From assembly GCA_937951875.1 (NCBI GenBank), contig CALGAN010000007.1:7110-71109 (forward strand): 64,000 bases of DNA. The letters run 5' to 3'. Below are positions 45,372 through 53,962 of this stretch, piece after piece. Both the position numbers and the translations under genes were made by a program. The stretch's first letter is position 1; the number at the start of each line of letters is the position of its first letter. The notes below the pieces were generated by a model. That model searched no databases. It had not been told where the DNA came from and saw nothing but the letters and a program-made list of their open reading frames with translations. The DNA is from an uncultured Alkalilimnicola sp. (GTDB lineage: Bacteria; Pseudomonadota; Gammaproteobacteria; Nitrococcales; AK92).

Positions 45372-46573
45372 GCGGTCGACGTTACGATGTGGTGGTCAGC
45401 GGCGCCGGCATGATCGGCCTGGCGCTGGCCAAGGCGCTGGCGCCCAGCGGCCTGCGCATCGCCGTGCTCGATCCCAAGCCGATCGAGCGTTGGCGCGGCG
45501 GCGAATGGGCGTTGCGGGTGTCGGCGCTGACCGTGGTCACCGAGCGCATCCTGCGCGCGCTCGGCGCGTGGGAGGCGATGAGCGCGGCGCGCGTCAGCCC
45601 GCTGCGCGCCATCCAGGTCTGGGACGGCGTGGCGCGCGGCAGCGTGCACTTCGACAGCGCCGCCATCGGCGAGCCCCACCTCGGCCACATCGTCGAGAAC
45701 AACCTCACCCAGACCGCGCTGTACGACGCCCTGCTCAAGCATGACAACGTCACGCCGATCATCCCTGGCACGCTCACCGGTTTCGAGACGTCCGACGAGA
45801 AGATCGAGCTGGCCCTGGAGGACGGCCGCCGCCTGGAGGCGGCGCTGCTGGTCGGCGCCGACGGCGCGGCGTCCACCGTGCGCCGCCTGTGCGGCATCGA
45901 CGTGCGGCGCGGCGATTACGGCCAGATGGGGCTGGTGTGCACGATCCGCACCGAGCAGCCGCACGGCGAGGTGGCCCGCCAGCGCTTCCTGCCGAGCGGA
46001 CCGCTGGCGTTCCTGCCGCTCAACGACGGCCGCTGCTCCATCGTCTGGTCGCAGCCGGTGGCGGAGGCGCAGCGGCGGCTGGCGCTGTCCGAGGAGGCGT
46101 TCTGCCGGGAGTTGACCGAGGCTTCCGACCACATGCTCGGCCAGGTGCTGGGCTGCGGCGAGCGCGGCGCGTTCCCCCTGCGCAAGCTGCACGCGGTGCG
46201 CTACACCGCGCCGCGGGTGGCGTTGATCGGCGATGCCGCTCATGTGATCCACCCGCTGGCCGGCCAAGGCGCCAACCTGGGCTTCGCCGACGCCGCGGTG
46301 CTCGCCGAGGAGATCCTGCGTGCCGTCGAGCGCGGCCGCGATCCGGGCGGACAGGGGGCGCTGCGCCGCTACGAGCGGCGGCGGCGGGGCGAGAACCAGC
46401 TCATGCAGTCCACCATGGACGGCTTCCACTACCTGTTCCGCAGCGCCTCGCCGTGGATCGCGCTGCCGCGCAGCCTGGGGCTGGATCTGACCGACCGCTT
46501 GCCGCCGGCCAAGGCGTTCTTCATGTACCGGGCGATGGGCTTCGGCGGCGATTTGCCGCGGCTGGCCCGCTGA
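45368..46573 (+). CDS. ubiI: UbiI/VisC-family ubiquinone hydroxylase
   Basis: 401 residues, same flavoprotein family as ubiH: SGAGMIGLALAKALAPSG near 10-28, VGADGAASTVRRLCGID near 160-176, and GDAAHVIHPLAGQGANLGFAD near 287-307. The order pepP-ubiH-ubiI-gcvT is that of E. coli, supporting C5 hydroxylation for this copy. Distinguishing UbiI from related paralogues by sequence alone is uncertain. Confidence 0.88.
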   Translation: MSGRRYDVVVSGAGMIGLALAKALAPSGLRIAVLDPKPIERWRGGEWALRVSALTVVTERILRALGAWEAMSAARVSPLRAIQVWDGVARGSVHFDSAAIGEPHLGHIVENNLTQTALYDALLKHDNVTPIIPGTLTGFETSDEKIELALEDGRRLEAALLVGADGAASTVRRLCGIDVRRGDYGQMGLVCTIRTEQPHGEVARQRFLPSGPLAFLPLNDGRCSIVWSQPVAEAQRRLALSEEAFCRELTEASDHMLGQVLGCGERGAFPLRKLHAVRYTAPRVALIGDAAHVIHPLAGQGANLGFADAAVLAEEILRAVERGRDPGGQGALRRYERRRRGENQLMQSTMDGFHYLFRSASPWIALPRSLGLDLTDRLPPAKAFFMYRAMGFGGDLPRLAR

Positions 46574-46625
46574 AATCCGCTCGGGTAGGCCCCACGCTGA
46601 TGGGGGCGGGCGCACGCGGCTCGGG

Positions 46626-46655
46626 TTGGTTTCGCCCGCGCTCCGACGTTATAGT
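46626..46655 (+). promoter_or_regulatory. Probable gcv operon promoter
   Basis: TTGGTT (46626-46631), 18 bases, TATAGT (46650-46655). Transcription would start near 46662, so the terminator hairpin at 46671 falls within the mRNA leader. There is no other good promoter in the gap. Confidence 0.5.
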
Positions 46656-46670
46656 ACCGGTACTCGAGCA

Positions 46671-46702
46671 CCCGCATAAGTTTTGGATATGCGGGGATTT
46701 TT
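46671..46702 (+). terminator. Intrinsic terminator within the gcvT upstream region (possible attenuator)
   Basis: CCCGCATA (46671-46678) pairs with TATGCGGG (46688-46695) across a 9-base loop, then GATTTTT. It could end the ygfB-pepP-ubiH-ubiI transcript or, because the promoter at 46626 lies before it, act as an attenuator of the gcv leader. A small GGATC-GAAA-GGTCC hairpin follows directly (about 46706-46719). Confidence 0.75.
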
Positions 46703-46740
46703 CATGGATCGAAAGGTCCGACCAACCGCCCGGCGAAGCT

Positions 46741-47832
46741 ATGCAACAGCGGACCCCCCTCTACCAGCAGCACTTGCAGGCCGGCGCCAAGTTCGTCGAG
46801 TTCGCCGGCTGGAGCATGCCGTTGCACTACGGCTCCCAACTCGAAGAGCACCATCGGGTGCGGCGCGACGCCGGCGTGTTCGATGTCTCGCACATGCTGG
46901 TGGTGGACGTGATCGGCGCGCGCGCCACCGACTACCTGCGCTTCATGCTGGCCAACGACGTCGCCCGGCTCACCGAGTACGGCGACGCGCTGTACACCTG
47001 CATGCTCAACGAGCGCGGCGGCGTGATCGACGATCTCATCGTCTACCGGCTGGCCGATGTGCGTTACCGGCTGGTGTTCAACGCCGGCTGCGCCGACAAG
47101 GATCTCGCCTGGCTGCAGCGCCAGGGCGGCGGGTTCGAGGTGACCATCACGCCCAGGCGCGATCTGGCCATGCTGGCGGTGCAGGGGCCGGGGGCGCGCA
47201 TGAAGGTCTTGAACCTGCTGCGCAGCGGCGATCAGGATCTGGCGCAGGGGTTGACCACCTTCGAGGGCGCGGAGATCGGCGACTGGTTCGTGGCGCGCAC
47301 GGGCTATACCGGCGAGGACGGTTTCGAGATCATGTTGCCCGGGGGGGAGGCCCCCAGCCTGTGGCGGCGTCTGCTCGACAGCGGAGTGGCGCCGGCCGGT
47401 CTGGGCGCGCGCGACACGCTGCGCCTGGAGGCGGGCTTGAATCTGTACGGCCAGGATATGGACGAGACGGTCACCCCGCTGGAGTCCGGCCTGGGCTGGA
47501 CCGTGGCTTGGGCGCCGGCCGAGCGCGAGTTCATCGGCCGCCGGGCGCTGGAGCTGCAACGCGAGCGCGGCATCGAACGCAAGCTGGTGGGGCTGGTGCT
47601 GGAGGCGCGCGGCGTGCTGCGCGCCGGGCAGACGGTACGGGTCGACGGCCAGCCGGCCGGCGTGCTCACCAGCGGCAGCTTCTCGCCGACCTTGGACGCC
47701 GCGATCGGCCTGGCCCGGGTGCCGGCCTCGGTCGCGGTCGGCGCGCGGGTGGAGGTGGACATTCGCGGTAAGTATCTGCCGGCGCGCGTGGTCAAGCCGC
47801 CGTTCGTGCGCCACGGCCAGGTCCTGGTCTAA
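46741..47832 (+). CDS. gcvT: Glycine cleavage system T protein (aminomethyltransferase)
   Basis: 363 residues from ATG 46741. Transfers the aminomethyl group of glycine from lipoyl-H protein to THF, releasing ammonia. N-terminal TPLYQQHLQAGAKFVEFAGWSMP, DVSHMLVVDVIGA, then ARTGYTGEDGFEIMLP and LGARDTLRLEAGLNLYGQDMDE are family signatures. The upstream open frame is not homologous. A weak ribosome site precedes it. No glycine riboswitch was found. Confidence 0.96.
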   Translation: MQQRTPLYQQHLQAGAKFVEFAGWSMPLHYGSQLEEHHRVRRDAGVFDVSHMLVVDVIGARATDYLRFMLANDVARLTEYGDALYTCMLNERGGVIDDLIVYRLADVRYRLVFNAGCADKDLAWLQRQGGGFEVTITPRRDLAMLAVQGPGARMKVLNLLRSGDQDLAQGLTTFEGAEIGDWFVARTGYTGEDGFEIMLPGGEAPSLWRRLLDSGVAPAGLGARDTLRLEAGLNLYGQDMDETVTPLESGLGWTVAWAPAEREFIGRRALELQRERGIERKLVGLVLEARGVLRAGQTVRVDGQPAGVLTSGSFSPTLDAAIGLARVPASVAVGARVEVDIRGKYLPARVVKPPFVRHGQVLV

Positions 47833-47864
47833 AACCGAATCATTCCGTTTGGAGTCGACGACGC

Positions 47865-48257
47865 ATGAGCAATGCTCCTGATGATTTGAGATACGCCAAG
47901 AGCCACGAATGGGCGCGGCTGGAGGACGACGGCACGGTTACCGTGGGCATCACCGATTACGCCCAGGCCGCGCTCGGCGATCTGGTGTTCGTCGAGACTC
48001 CGGAGATCGGCCGGGTGGTCAGCGCCGGCGAAGCCTGCGCCGTGGTGGAATCGGTCAAGGCGGCGTCCGATATCTACGCGCCGGTGAGCGGCGAGATCGT
48101 CGACACCAATCCGGATCTGGCCAACTCGCCGGAAGTCATCAACAGTGATCCGTACGGCGGCGGCTGGATCATGCGAATCCGCCCCAGCGACCCGAGCGAG
48201 CTCGACCAGCTGCTCGACGCCGACAGCTATCTCGAACTGACCAGCGAGCAGGACTGA
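47865..48257 (+). CDS. gcvH: Glycine cleavage system H protein
   Basis: 130-residue lipoyl carrier. The lipoyl Lys is Lys65 in VVESVKAASDIYAPV, and the flanking GDLVFVETPEIGR and NPDLANSPEVINSDPYGGGW are conserved. A GGAG is about 13 bases before the ATG. It shuttles the aminomethyl intermediate between GcvP and GcvT. Confidence 0.97.
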   Translation: MSNAPDDLRYAKSHEWARLEDDGTVTVGITDYAQAALGDLVFVETPEIGRVVSAGEACAVVESVKAASDIYAPVSGEIVDTNPDLANSPEVINSDPYGGGWIMRIRPSDPSELDQLLDADSYLELTSEQD

Positions 48258-48275
48258 GCGCGGGCGGACCGCTCC

Positions 48276-49634
48276 ATGCCGTTCATCCCCCACACGGAAC
48301 AGGATGTGCGCGAGATGCTCGACGCCATCGGCGTCGACAGCCTCGAAGCGCTGTTCGATGAGATTCCCGCCGAATTGCGCGCCGGGCCGCTGCAGCGCGT
48401 GCCGACGGCGCTGTCCGAGCTGGAGATCACGCGCCTAATGCGCGAGCGCGCCGCCGGTGACAGCCAGCCGCTGTGCTTCATCGGTGCCGGCGCCTACGAG
48501 CATCACATCCCGGCGGCGGTGTGGGAGATCGTCACCCGCGGCGAGTTCTACAGCGCCTATACCCCGTACCAGGCCGAAGCCTCGCAGGGCACTCTGCAGC
48601 TGCTCTACGAGTATCAGACCATGATGGCGAGCCTCACAGGGCTCGACGTCGCCAACGCCTCGCTTTACGACGGCGCCAGCGCCTTGGCCGAGGCGGTGCT
48701 GATGGCGGTGCGGGTGAACCGCAAGTCGAAGAGCCGGCGCGTGCTCATGCCGCGCACGGTGCACCCGCTGTACCGCGACGTGGTGCGCGCCATCGTGCGC
48801 AATCAGGGCATCGTGCTCGAGGAGCTCGACTACGATCGCGTGCGCGGCTGCGTCGACCCGGTGTCGTTGAGCGCCTTCGACGGCCAGGACGTGGCAGCGC
48901 TGGTGATCCCGCAGCCGAATTTCTTCGGCTGCCTGGAGGAGGTCGATGCGCTCACCGATTGGGCGGCCCGCAACGGCGCGATCTCGATCGGCGTGGTCAA
49001 TCCCACCGCGCTGGCGCTGCTGGCGCCGCCGGGTGAATGGGGCGAGCGCGGCGCCGACATCGCCTGCGGCGAGGGTCAGCCGCTGGGGGTGCCGCTCAGC
49101 GGCGGCGGGCCGTACTTCGGCTTCATGTGCTGCAAGCAGGCGCACGTGCGGCAGCTGCCCGGCCGCCTGGTCGGCCGCACCGTCGATCTCGACGGCCGCC
49201 CCGGCTTCACCCTGACGCTGCAGGCGCGCGAGCAGCACATCCGCCGCTCCAAGGCGACGTCCAACATCTGTACCAACCAAGGACTGATGGTGGCGGCCGC
49301 GACCATCTACCTGGCGCTGCTGGGGCCGGACGGCCTGGAGCGGGTGGCCCGCGCCTGCCATGCCAACACCCGCGCCCTGGTGGAGCGGCTGGAGCGGGTC
49401 GGCGCAGTGCGGGCGTTCGCCGAGCAGCCGCATTTCCATGAGGCGGTACTCAAGCTGCCGCGGCCGGCCGACCAGGTGCTGGCGCGGCTCGCCGAGCACG
49501 GCGTGCTGGGCGGCCTGGATATCTCCGGGTATTACCCGGAGCTGGGGCCGGCGCTGCTGGTGTGCGCCACCGAAACCAAGAACGACGACGATCTGGACCG
49601 CTATGCCGCCGCTTTGCGGGCGGCGCTCGATTGA
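48276..49634 (+). CDS. gcvPA: Glycine dehydrogenase (decarboxylating) subunit 1
   Basis: 452 residues, the N-terminal half of the split P protein, which lacks the PLP Lys. MPFIPHTEQDVREMLDAIGVDSLEALF start, FIGAGAYEHHIPAAV, YTPYQAEASQGTLQLLYEYQTMM and AREQHIRRSKATSNICTNQGL are family signatures. It works as a heterotetramer with GcvPB (50187). The usual gcvPA-gcvPB adjacency is broken here by tpx. Confidence 0.96.
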   Translation: MPFIPHTEQDVREMLDAIGVDSLEALFDEIPAELRAGPLQRVPTALSELEITRLMRERAAGDSQPLCFIGAGAYEHHIPAAVWEIVTRGEFYSAYTPYQAEASQGTLQLLYEYQTMMASLTGLDVANASLYDGASALAEAVLMAVRVNRKSKSRRVLMPRTVHPLYRDVVRAIVRNQGIVLEELDYDRVRGCVDPVSLSAFDGQDVAALVIPQPNFFGCLEEVDALTDWAARNGAISIGVVNPTALALLAPPGEWGERGADIACGEGQPLGVPLSGGGPYFGFMCCKQAHVRQLPGRLVGRTVDLDGRPGFTLTLQAREQHIRRSKATSNICTNQGLMVAAATIYLALLGPDGLERVARACHANTRALVERLERVGAVRAFAEQPHFHEAVLKLPRPADQVLARLAEHGVLGGLDISGYYPELGPALLVCATETKNDDDLDRYAAALRAALD

Positions 49635-49661
49635 ATCATTACGGAGAGGAGAAGCATCACT

Positions 49662-50165
49662 ATGGCGACCATCACGATGCGCGGCACGCCGATCGAAACC
49701 TGCGGCGAGCTGCCGGCGGTCGGTTCCCAGGCGCCCGATTTCAAGCTGACCGGCAGCGACCTGCGGGACGTGACCCTGGCCGACTTCAAGGGCAAGAAGA
49801 AGATCCTCAACATCTTCCCGTCGATCGACACGCCGGTGTGCGCCAAGTCCACCCGCGAGTTCAACCTGCGCGCCGCCGAGCTGCCCGACGTGGTGATCCT
49901 GGCCATCTCGGCCGATCTGCCGTTCGCGCACAAGCGTTTCTGCGGCGCCGAGGGCATCGAGCAGGTCAAGACGCTGTCGATGATGCGCGACAAGAGTTTC
50001 GGCCGCGACTACGGCGTGCTGATCGAGACCGGTCCGATGGCCGGCCTGACCGCGCGCGCCGTGGTGGTGATCGACGAGCAGGACCGGGTGGTTTACGGCC
50101 AGTTGGTGCCCGAGATCGCGCAGGAGCCCGATTACGACAAGGCGGTTGCCGCCGCCCGCGGCTGA
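49662..50165 (+). CDS. tpx: Thiol peroxidase (atypical 2-Cys peroxiredoxin, Tpx)
   Basis: 167 residues. Reduces hydroperoxides with thioredoxin. Peroxidatic Cys60 lies in SIDTPVCAKSTREFN and the resolving Cys94 in HKRFCGAEGIEQV; both are present. GGAGAGG precedes the ATG. It is inserted between gcvPA and gcvPB in the same orientation with 27 and 21 base gaps, so it is probably cotranscribed with the glycine decarboxylase. Confidence 0.97.
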   Translation: MATITMRGTPIETCGELPAVGSQAPDFKLTGSDLRDVTLADFKGKKKILNIFPSIDTPVCAKSTREFNLRAAELPDVVILAISADLPFAHKRFCGAEGIEQVKTLSMMRDKSFGRDYGVLIETGPMAGLTARAVVVIDEQDRVVYGQLVPEIAQEPDYDKAVAAARG

Positions 50166-50186
50166 GTCGGTGCAGGTGTCGATGCC

Positions 50187-51638
50187 ATGCTGATCTTCGA
50201 GCAGAGCCGTAGCGGACGGCGTGCCGTGGCGCAGACGCCGCGGCAGGCGGCCGAGGTCGAGCTGCCGGAGCGCTTCTGGCGCCGGCAGCGGCCGCTGCTG
50301 CCGGAGTGTTCCGAGCTGCAGGTGGTGCGCCACTACACCCGCCTGTCGCAGAAGAACTTCTCCATCGACACCCACTTCTATCCGCTCGGCTCCTGCACCA
50401 TGAAGTACAACCCGCGTGGGGCCAACGTCCTGGCCATGCTGCCGGGCTTCCTGGCGCGCCACCCGCTGGCGCCGGAGCGGTGCGGCCAGGGCTTCCTGGC
50501 CTGCCTGTACGAGCTGCAGGAGATCCTGGCCGAGGTCACCGGCATGCGGGGCGTGTGCCTTACCCCGATGGCTGGCGCCCAGGGCGAGTTCGCCGGTGTG
50601 GCCATGATCCGCGCCTATCACGAGGCCCGGGGCGACACGGCGCGGCGCGTGATCCTGGTGCCGGACGCGGCGCACGGCACCAACCCGGCCACCGCCGCCA
50701 TGTGCGGCTACGAGGTGCGCGAGATTCCCACCGACGCCCAGGGCGACGTCGATATGGCGGCGCTGGAGGCCGCGCTGGGGCCGGAGACGGCGGGCATCAT
50801 GCTCACCAATCCGTCGACGCTGGGTGTGTTCGAGCGCCGCATACGGGAGATCGCCGAGCGGGTGCACCAGGCCGGCGGCCTGCTGTATTACGACGGCGCC
50901 AACCTCAACGCCATCCTGGGCAAGGTCCGGCCCGGCGACATGGGCTTCGACGTCATCCACATGAACCTGCACAAGACCTTCTCCACGCCGCACGGCGGGG
51001 GCGGGCCGGGTTCGGGGGCGATCGGCGTCTCCAGCCGGCTGCTGCCGTTCATGCCGGTGCCCACGGTGCGCAAGGACGGCGACCGCTACCGCTGGGAGAC
51101 CGAGGCTGACCGGCCGCAGACCATCGGCCGGCTGTCGGCGTTCATGGGCAACGCCGGCGTGAACCTGCGCGCCTACGTCTACGCGCGCATGCTCGGCCGC
51201 GAGGGCATGGCGCGGGTGGCCGAGTTCGCCACGCTGAACGCCAACTATCTGATGGCGCGGCTGCGCCAGGAAGGCTTCCAGGTGGCGTTCCCGCAGCGCC
51301 GCGCCAGCCACGAGTTCATCGTCACGCTCAAGCGCGAGGCCAAGGAGTTCGGCCTGACCGCCATGGACATGGCCAAGCGGTTGCTCGACTTCGGCTTCCA
51401 CGCCCCCACCACGTATTTCCCCTTGCTGGTGCCGGAGTGCCTGCTGATCGAGCCCACCGAGACCGAGAGCAAGGAAGTGCTGGACGCTTTCGTCGAGGCC
51501 ATGGTGCGGGTGCGCGAGGAGGCGCGGGCCGACATCGAGCGGGTCAAGGGCGCGCCCTATCACTTGCCGGTGCGGCGCCTGGACGACGTGAAGGCCGCGC
51601 GCGAGCTGGATCTGACCTGGAAGCCGACGGCGCGGTGA
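50187..51638 (+). CDS. gcvPB: Glycine dehydrogenase (decarboxylating) subunit 2
   Basis: 483 residues, the PLP-binding half. The Schiff-base Lys is Lys263 in HMNLHKTFSTPHGGGGPG; FYPLGSCTMKYNP and PDAAHGTNPATAAMCGYEV are further signatures. The stop overlaps the dgkA start (TGATG), so dgkA is coupled. Confidence 0.97.
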   Translation: MLIFEQSRSGRRAVAQTPRQAAEVELPERFWRRQRPLLPECSELQVVRHYTRLSQKNFSIDTHFYPLGSCTMKYNPRGANVLAMLPGFLARHPLAPERCGQGFLACLYELQEILAEVTGMRGVCLTPMAGAQGEFAGVAMIRAYHEARGDTARRVILVPDAAHGTNPATAAMCGYEVREIPTDAQGDVDMAALEAALGPETAGIMLTNPSTLGVFERRIREIAERVHQAGGLLYYDGANLNAILGKVRPGDMGFDVIHMNLHKTFSTPHGGGGPGSGAIGVSSRLLPFMPVPTVRKDGDRYRWETEADRPQTIGRLSAFMGNAGVNLRAYVYARMLGREGMARVAEFATLNANYLMARLRQEGFQVAFPQRRASHEFIVTLKREAKEFGLTAMDMAKRLLDFGFHAPTTYFPLLVPECLLIEPTETESKEVLDAFVEAMVRVREEARADIERVKGAPYHLPVRRLDDVKAARELDLTWKPTAR

Positions 51639-52021
51639 TGAGCGATGCGTCCAACCCGCTGGTCAAGGAGCTGCGGCGGCTCGGCAACGCGCTGCGCTAC
51701 TCTTGGGCCGGCTTCGTCGCGGCCTTTCACACCCAGGCGTCGTTCCGCACGGACTTGCTGGTGACGGCGATCCTAGCGCCGCTGGCGCTGTGGTTGGGGC
51801 AAAGCGCGCTGGAGCGGGCGGTGCTGCTGAGCACCCTGATCCTGCTGCTGTTCGCCGAGATTCTCAACAGCGCGGTGGAAACGGTGGTCGACCGCATGGG
51901 CCTGGAACGCCACCAGCTCTCCGGCCGCGCCAAAGACCTGGGTTCGGCCGCCGTGCTCCTCGCTTGCCTCAATATCCTGGTGGTCTGGGGCTTTGTGCTC
52001 TGGGACCGCATCGGTCCGTAA
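51638..52021 (+). CDS. dgkA: Diacylglycerol kinase
   Basis: 127 residues, three membrane helices. RLGNALRYSWAGFVAAFHTQASFRTDLLV starts the protein, and the catalytic FAEILNSAVETVVDRMG is near 70-86. Phosphorylates diacylglycerol released by lipid/oligosaccharide metabolism. Translationally coupled to gcvPB, although no functional link is evident. Confidence 0.94.
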   Translation: MSDASNPLVKELRRLGNALRYSWAGFVAAFHTQASFRTDLLVTAILAPLALWLGQSALERAVLLSTLILLLFAEILNSAVETVVDRMGLERHQLSGRAKDLGSAAVLLACLNILVVWGFVLWDRIGP

Positions 52022-52042
52022 TCCTCGACAGAGGTGCCTCTC

Positions 52043-52978
52043 ATGACTGTGCTGATCAGCGGCTCCGTGGCGTTCGACACCATCATGGTGTTCCAGGACC
52101 GCTTCAAGAACCACATCCTGGCCGAGCAGGTCCACATCCTCAACGTGTCCTTCCTGGTGCCCGAGCTGCGCAGGGAGTTCGGCGGCTGCGCCGGCAACAT
52201 CGCCTACAACCTCAAGCTGCTGGGCGAGAATCCGCTGCCGCTGGCCACCGTTGGCGGCGATTTCGCGCCGTACGCGCGCTGGCTGGAGCAGTGCGGCATC
52301 GACACCCGCTTCGTGCGGGTGCTGGAGGACAGCTACACCGCTCAGGCTTTCATCACCACCGACATCGACGACAACCAGATCACCGCCTTCCACCCGGGCG
52401 CGATGAACTCGGCCCATCTGGTGGACGTGCCGACCGATGTCGGGGCGTGCATCGGTGTGGTCGCGCCCAACGGCCGGCAGGGCATGCTCCATCACGCTCG
52501 CCAGTTCAAGGCGGCCGGCATTCCGTTCGTGTTCGATCCTGGCCAGGGGCTGCCGATGTTCGACGGCGAGGAGCTGCTGACGTTCATCGACCAGGCCGAT
52601 TGGGTGGCGGTGAACGACTACGAGTCGCAGCTGCTGCAGGAGCGTACCGGGCAGCGGCTGGAGGCGCTGGCCGAGCGGGTGAAGGCGCTGGTGGTGACCC
52701 GCGCCGGCGAAGGTTCGACGATCTACGCCGATGGCCGCCGCATCCTCATCCCCGCGGTGCAGGCCGAGGCGGTGCTCGATCCCACCGGCTGCGGCGACGC
52801 TTACCGCGCCGGCCTGCTGTATGGTCTGCTGCACGACCTGCCCTGGGAGCAGACCGGGCGTATCGCCTCGCTCATGGGGGCGATCAAGGTGGCGTCGCAC
52901 GGCACCCAGAACCACCGCTTCACCATGGACGAGTTCCGTGCCCGTTACCGCGCCGCGTTCGGCGAGGAGTTCCCGTAG
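52043..52978 (+). CDS. PfkB-family carbohydrate/adenosine kinase
   Basis: 311 residues from ATG 52043 (GAGG 8 bases upstream; a GTG at 52034 is too close to it). Ribokinase fold: GGCAGNIAYNLKLLG near 44-58 and the C-terminal anion-hole DPTGCGDAYRAGLLYGL with the catalytic Asp. The family includes ribokinase, fructokinase and adenosine kinase; the N-terminal IAFDTIMVFQDRFKNHIL is like the adenosine-kinase-type proteins of related genera, but the substrate is not established. Confidence 0.85.
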   Translation: MTVLISGSVAFDTIMVFQDRFKNHILAEQVHILNVSFLVPELRREFGGCAGNIAYNLKLLGENPLPLATVGGDFAPYARWLEQCGIDTRFVRVLEDSYTAQAFITTDIDDNQITAFHPGAMNSAHLVDVPTDVGACIGVVAPNGRQGMLHHARQFKAAGIPFVFDPGQGLPMFDGEELLTFIDQADWVAVNDYESQLLQERTGQRLEALAERVKALVVTRAGEGSTIYADGRRILIPAVQAEAVLDPTGCGDAYRAGLLYGLLHDLPWEQTGRIASLMGAIKVASHGTQNHRFTMDEFRARYRAAFGEEFP

Positions 52979-53040
52979 AGGCTCGCCCAGCGGGCCTCAT
53001 CCCTTTCGCGAGAGGGGCTTCGCGCCGGCGCTCGGCTGGC

Positions 53041-53907
53041 TCACGAGGCCAGCGCCGTGCCGGAGAACAGCGTGCTGAACACCTCGATCGACTGCACGTC
53101 GGCCTCCAGCCGCAGTTCGTCGACCAGCTCGGCGGTGATCGACAGCCGCTCGGTGGCGATGGCATGCAGCGGCGGCACCTCACCGAAGTCGAGCTTTACC
53201 TTGTGGCCCGGCTCCACCTTCTTGGTCAGCGCGTTGGCCACGTGCACCAGGCAGGCCTCGGTGCGATAGGCGGCGGACAATTCCAAGGCGTGGTGGCAGG
53301 CCGCCACTTCCACGAACAGCTCGGGCAGTTCCCAGCCGCGCAGCAGCGCCGCGCCCACTTGGCTGTGGTCGAAGCCGAGCTCCTCCTGCTCCAGCAGGTA
53401 CAGCGGCCGGTCGGAGCGGGCGAACCGGGTGAGGATCAGCGCCGCCTGATCCGGCAGGCGCAGATAGATCACCAGCTTGCCGAGGTCGTGCAGCAGGCCG
53501 GCGACGAACAGCTGCTCGTAGCGCTCCTGCTGGAAGCGTTTGCCCAACAGCCGCGAGAGAATCCCGCAGTAGATGCTGTGGTGCCAGAAATCGGCGACAT
53601 CGACCAGGTGGGTGCTGATGTTGGCGAAGGCGCTGGCGACCGAGGTGGCCAGCACCAGATCGCGCAGCGCGCGGGTGCCGAGCACGTTGATCGCCATCGG
53701 GATGGTGTCGATCTTGGACGGGAAGTTGTAATAGGCGCTGTTGACCATGCGCAGGAGGCGGGCGGTCAACGCCGGATCGTGCGCGATCACTTTGCCGATG
53801 TCGGCGGTCCCGTATCGGGGGTCGTCCAGCATCTCGTTGATGCGGTGATAAGCCCGCGGCAGTGAGATCAACGAACCGATATCGCTGACGAGTTCCTCGG
53901 GAGTCAT
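53041..53907 (-). CDS. HDOD-domain signalling protein
   Basis: 288 residues from ATG 53907; a TTG at 53919 sits directly on the AGGAGG and was rejected. HDOD domain from about residue 13: LPRAYHRINEMLDDP, DPALTARLLRMVNSAYYNFP and GLLHDLGKLVIYLRLP with an HD pair, but the later metal ligands of true HD phosphodiesterases are not complete. Such proteins act as adaptors in chemotaxis or stress regulation. Single domain, no receiver. Its partner is unknown. Confidence 0.85.
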   Translation of the reverse strand: MTPEELVSDIGSLISLPRAYHRINEMLDDPRYGTADIGKVIAHDPALTARLLRMVNSAYYNFPSKIDTIPMAINVLGTRALRDLVLATSVASAFANISTHLVDVADFWHHSIYCGILSRLLGKRFQQERYEQLFVAGLLHDLGKLVIYLRLPDQAALILTRFARSDRPLYLLEQEELGFDHSQVGAALLRGWELPELFVEVAACHHALELSAAYRTEACLVHVANALTKKVEPGHKVKLDFGEVPPLHAIATERLSITAELVDELRLEADVQSIEVFSTLFSGTALAS

Positions 53908-53962
53908 ACGCTCTACCAATCCTCCTGCCCAGCACGGCTACGGCCGCGCCAGTATAGCGCGG

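Noticed and set aside
46574..46740. Glycine riboswitch before gcvT
   Set aside because: The leader is too short and lacks the conserved glycine-aptamer helices and core; a plain terminator hairpin accounts for the structure.
48435..51563. 1042-residue open frame on the minus strand across the gcv operon
   Set aside because: Antisense to gcvPA, tpx and gcvPB, same compositional cause; no homology and no start signal.
53908..53919. TTG start for the HDOD protein
   Set aside because: The TTG lies one base after AGGAGG, too close for initiation; the ATG at 53907 is the nearest plausible start, with a long 13-base spacing.
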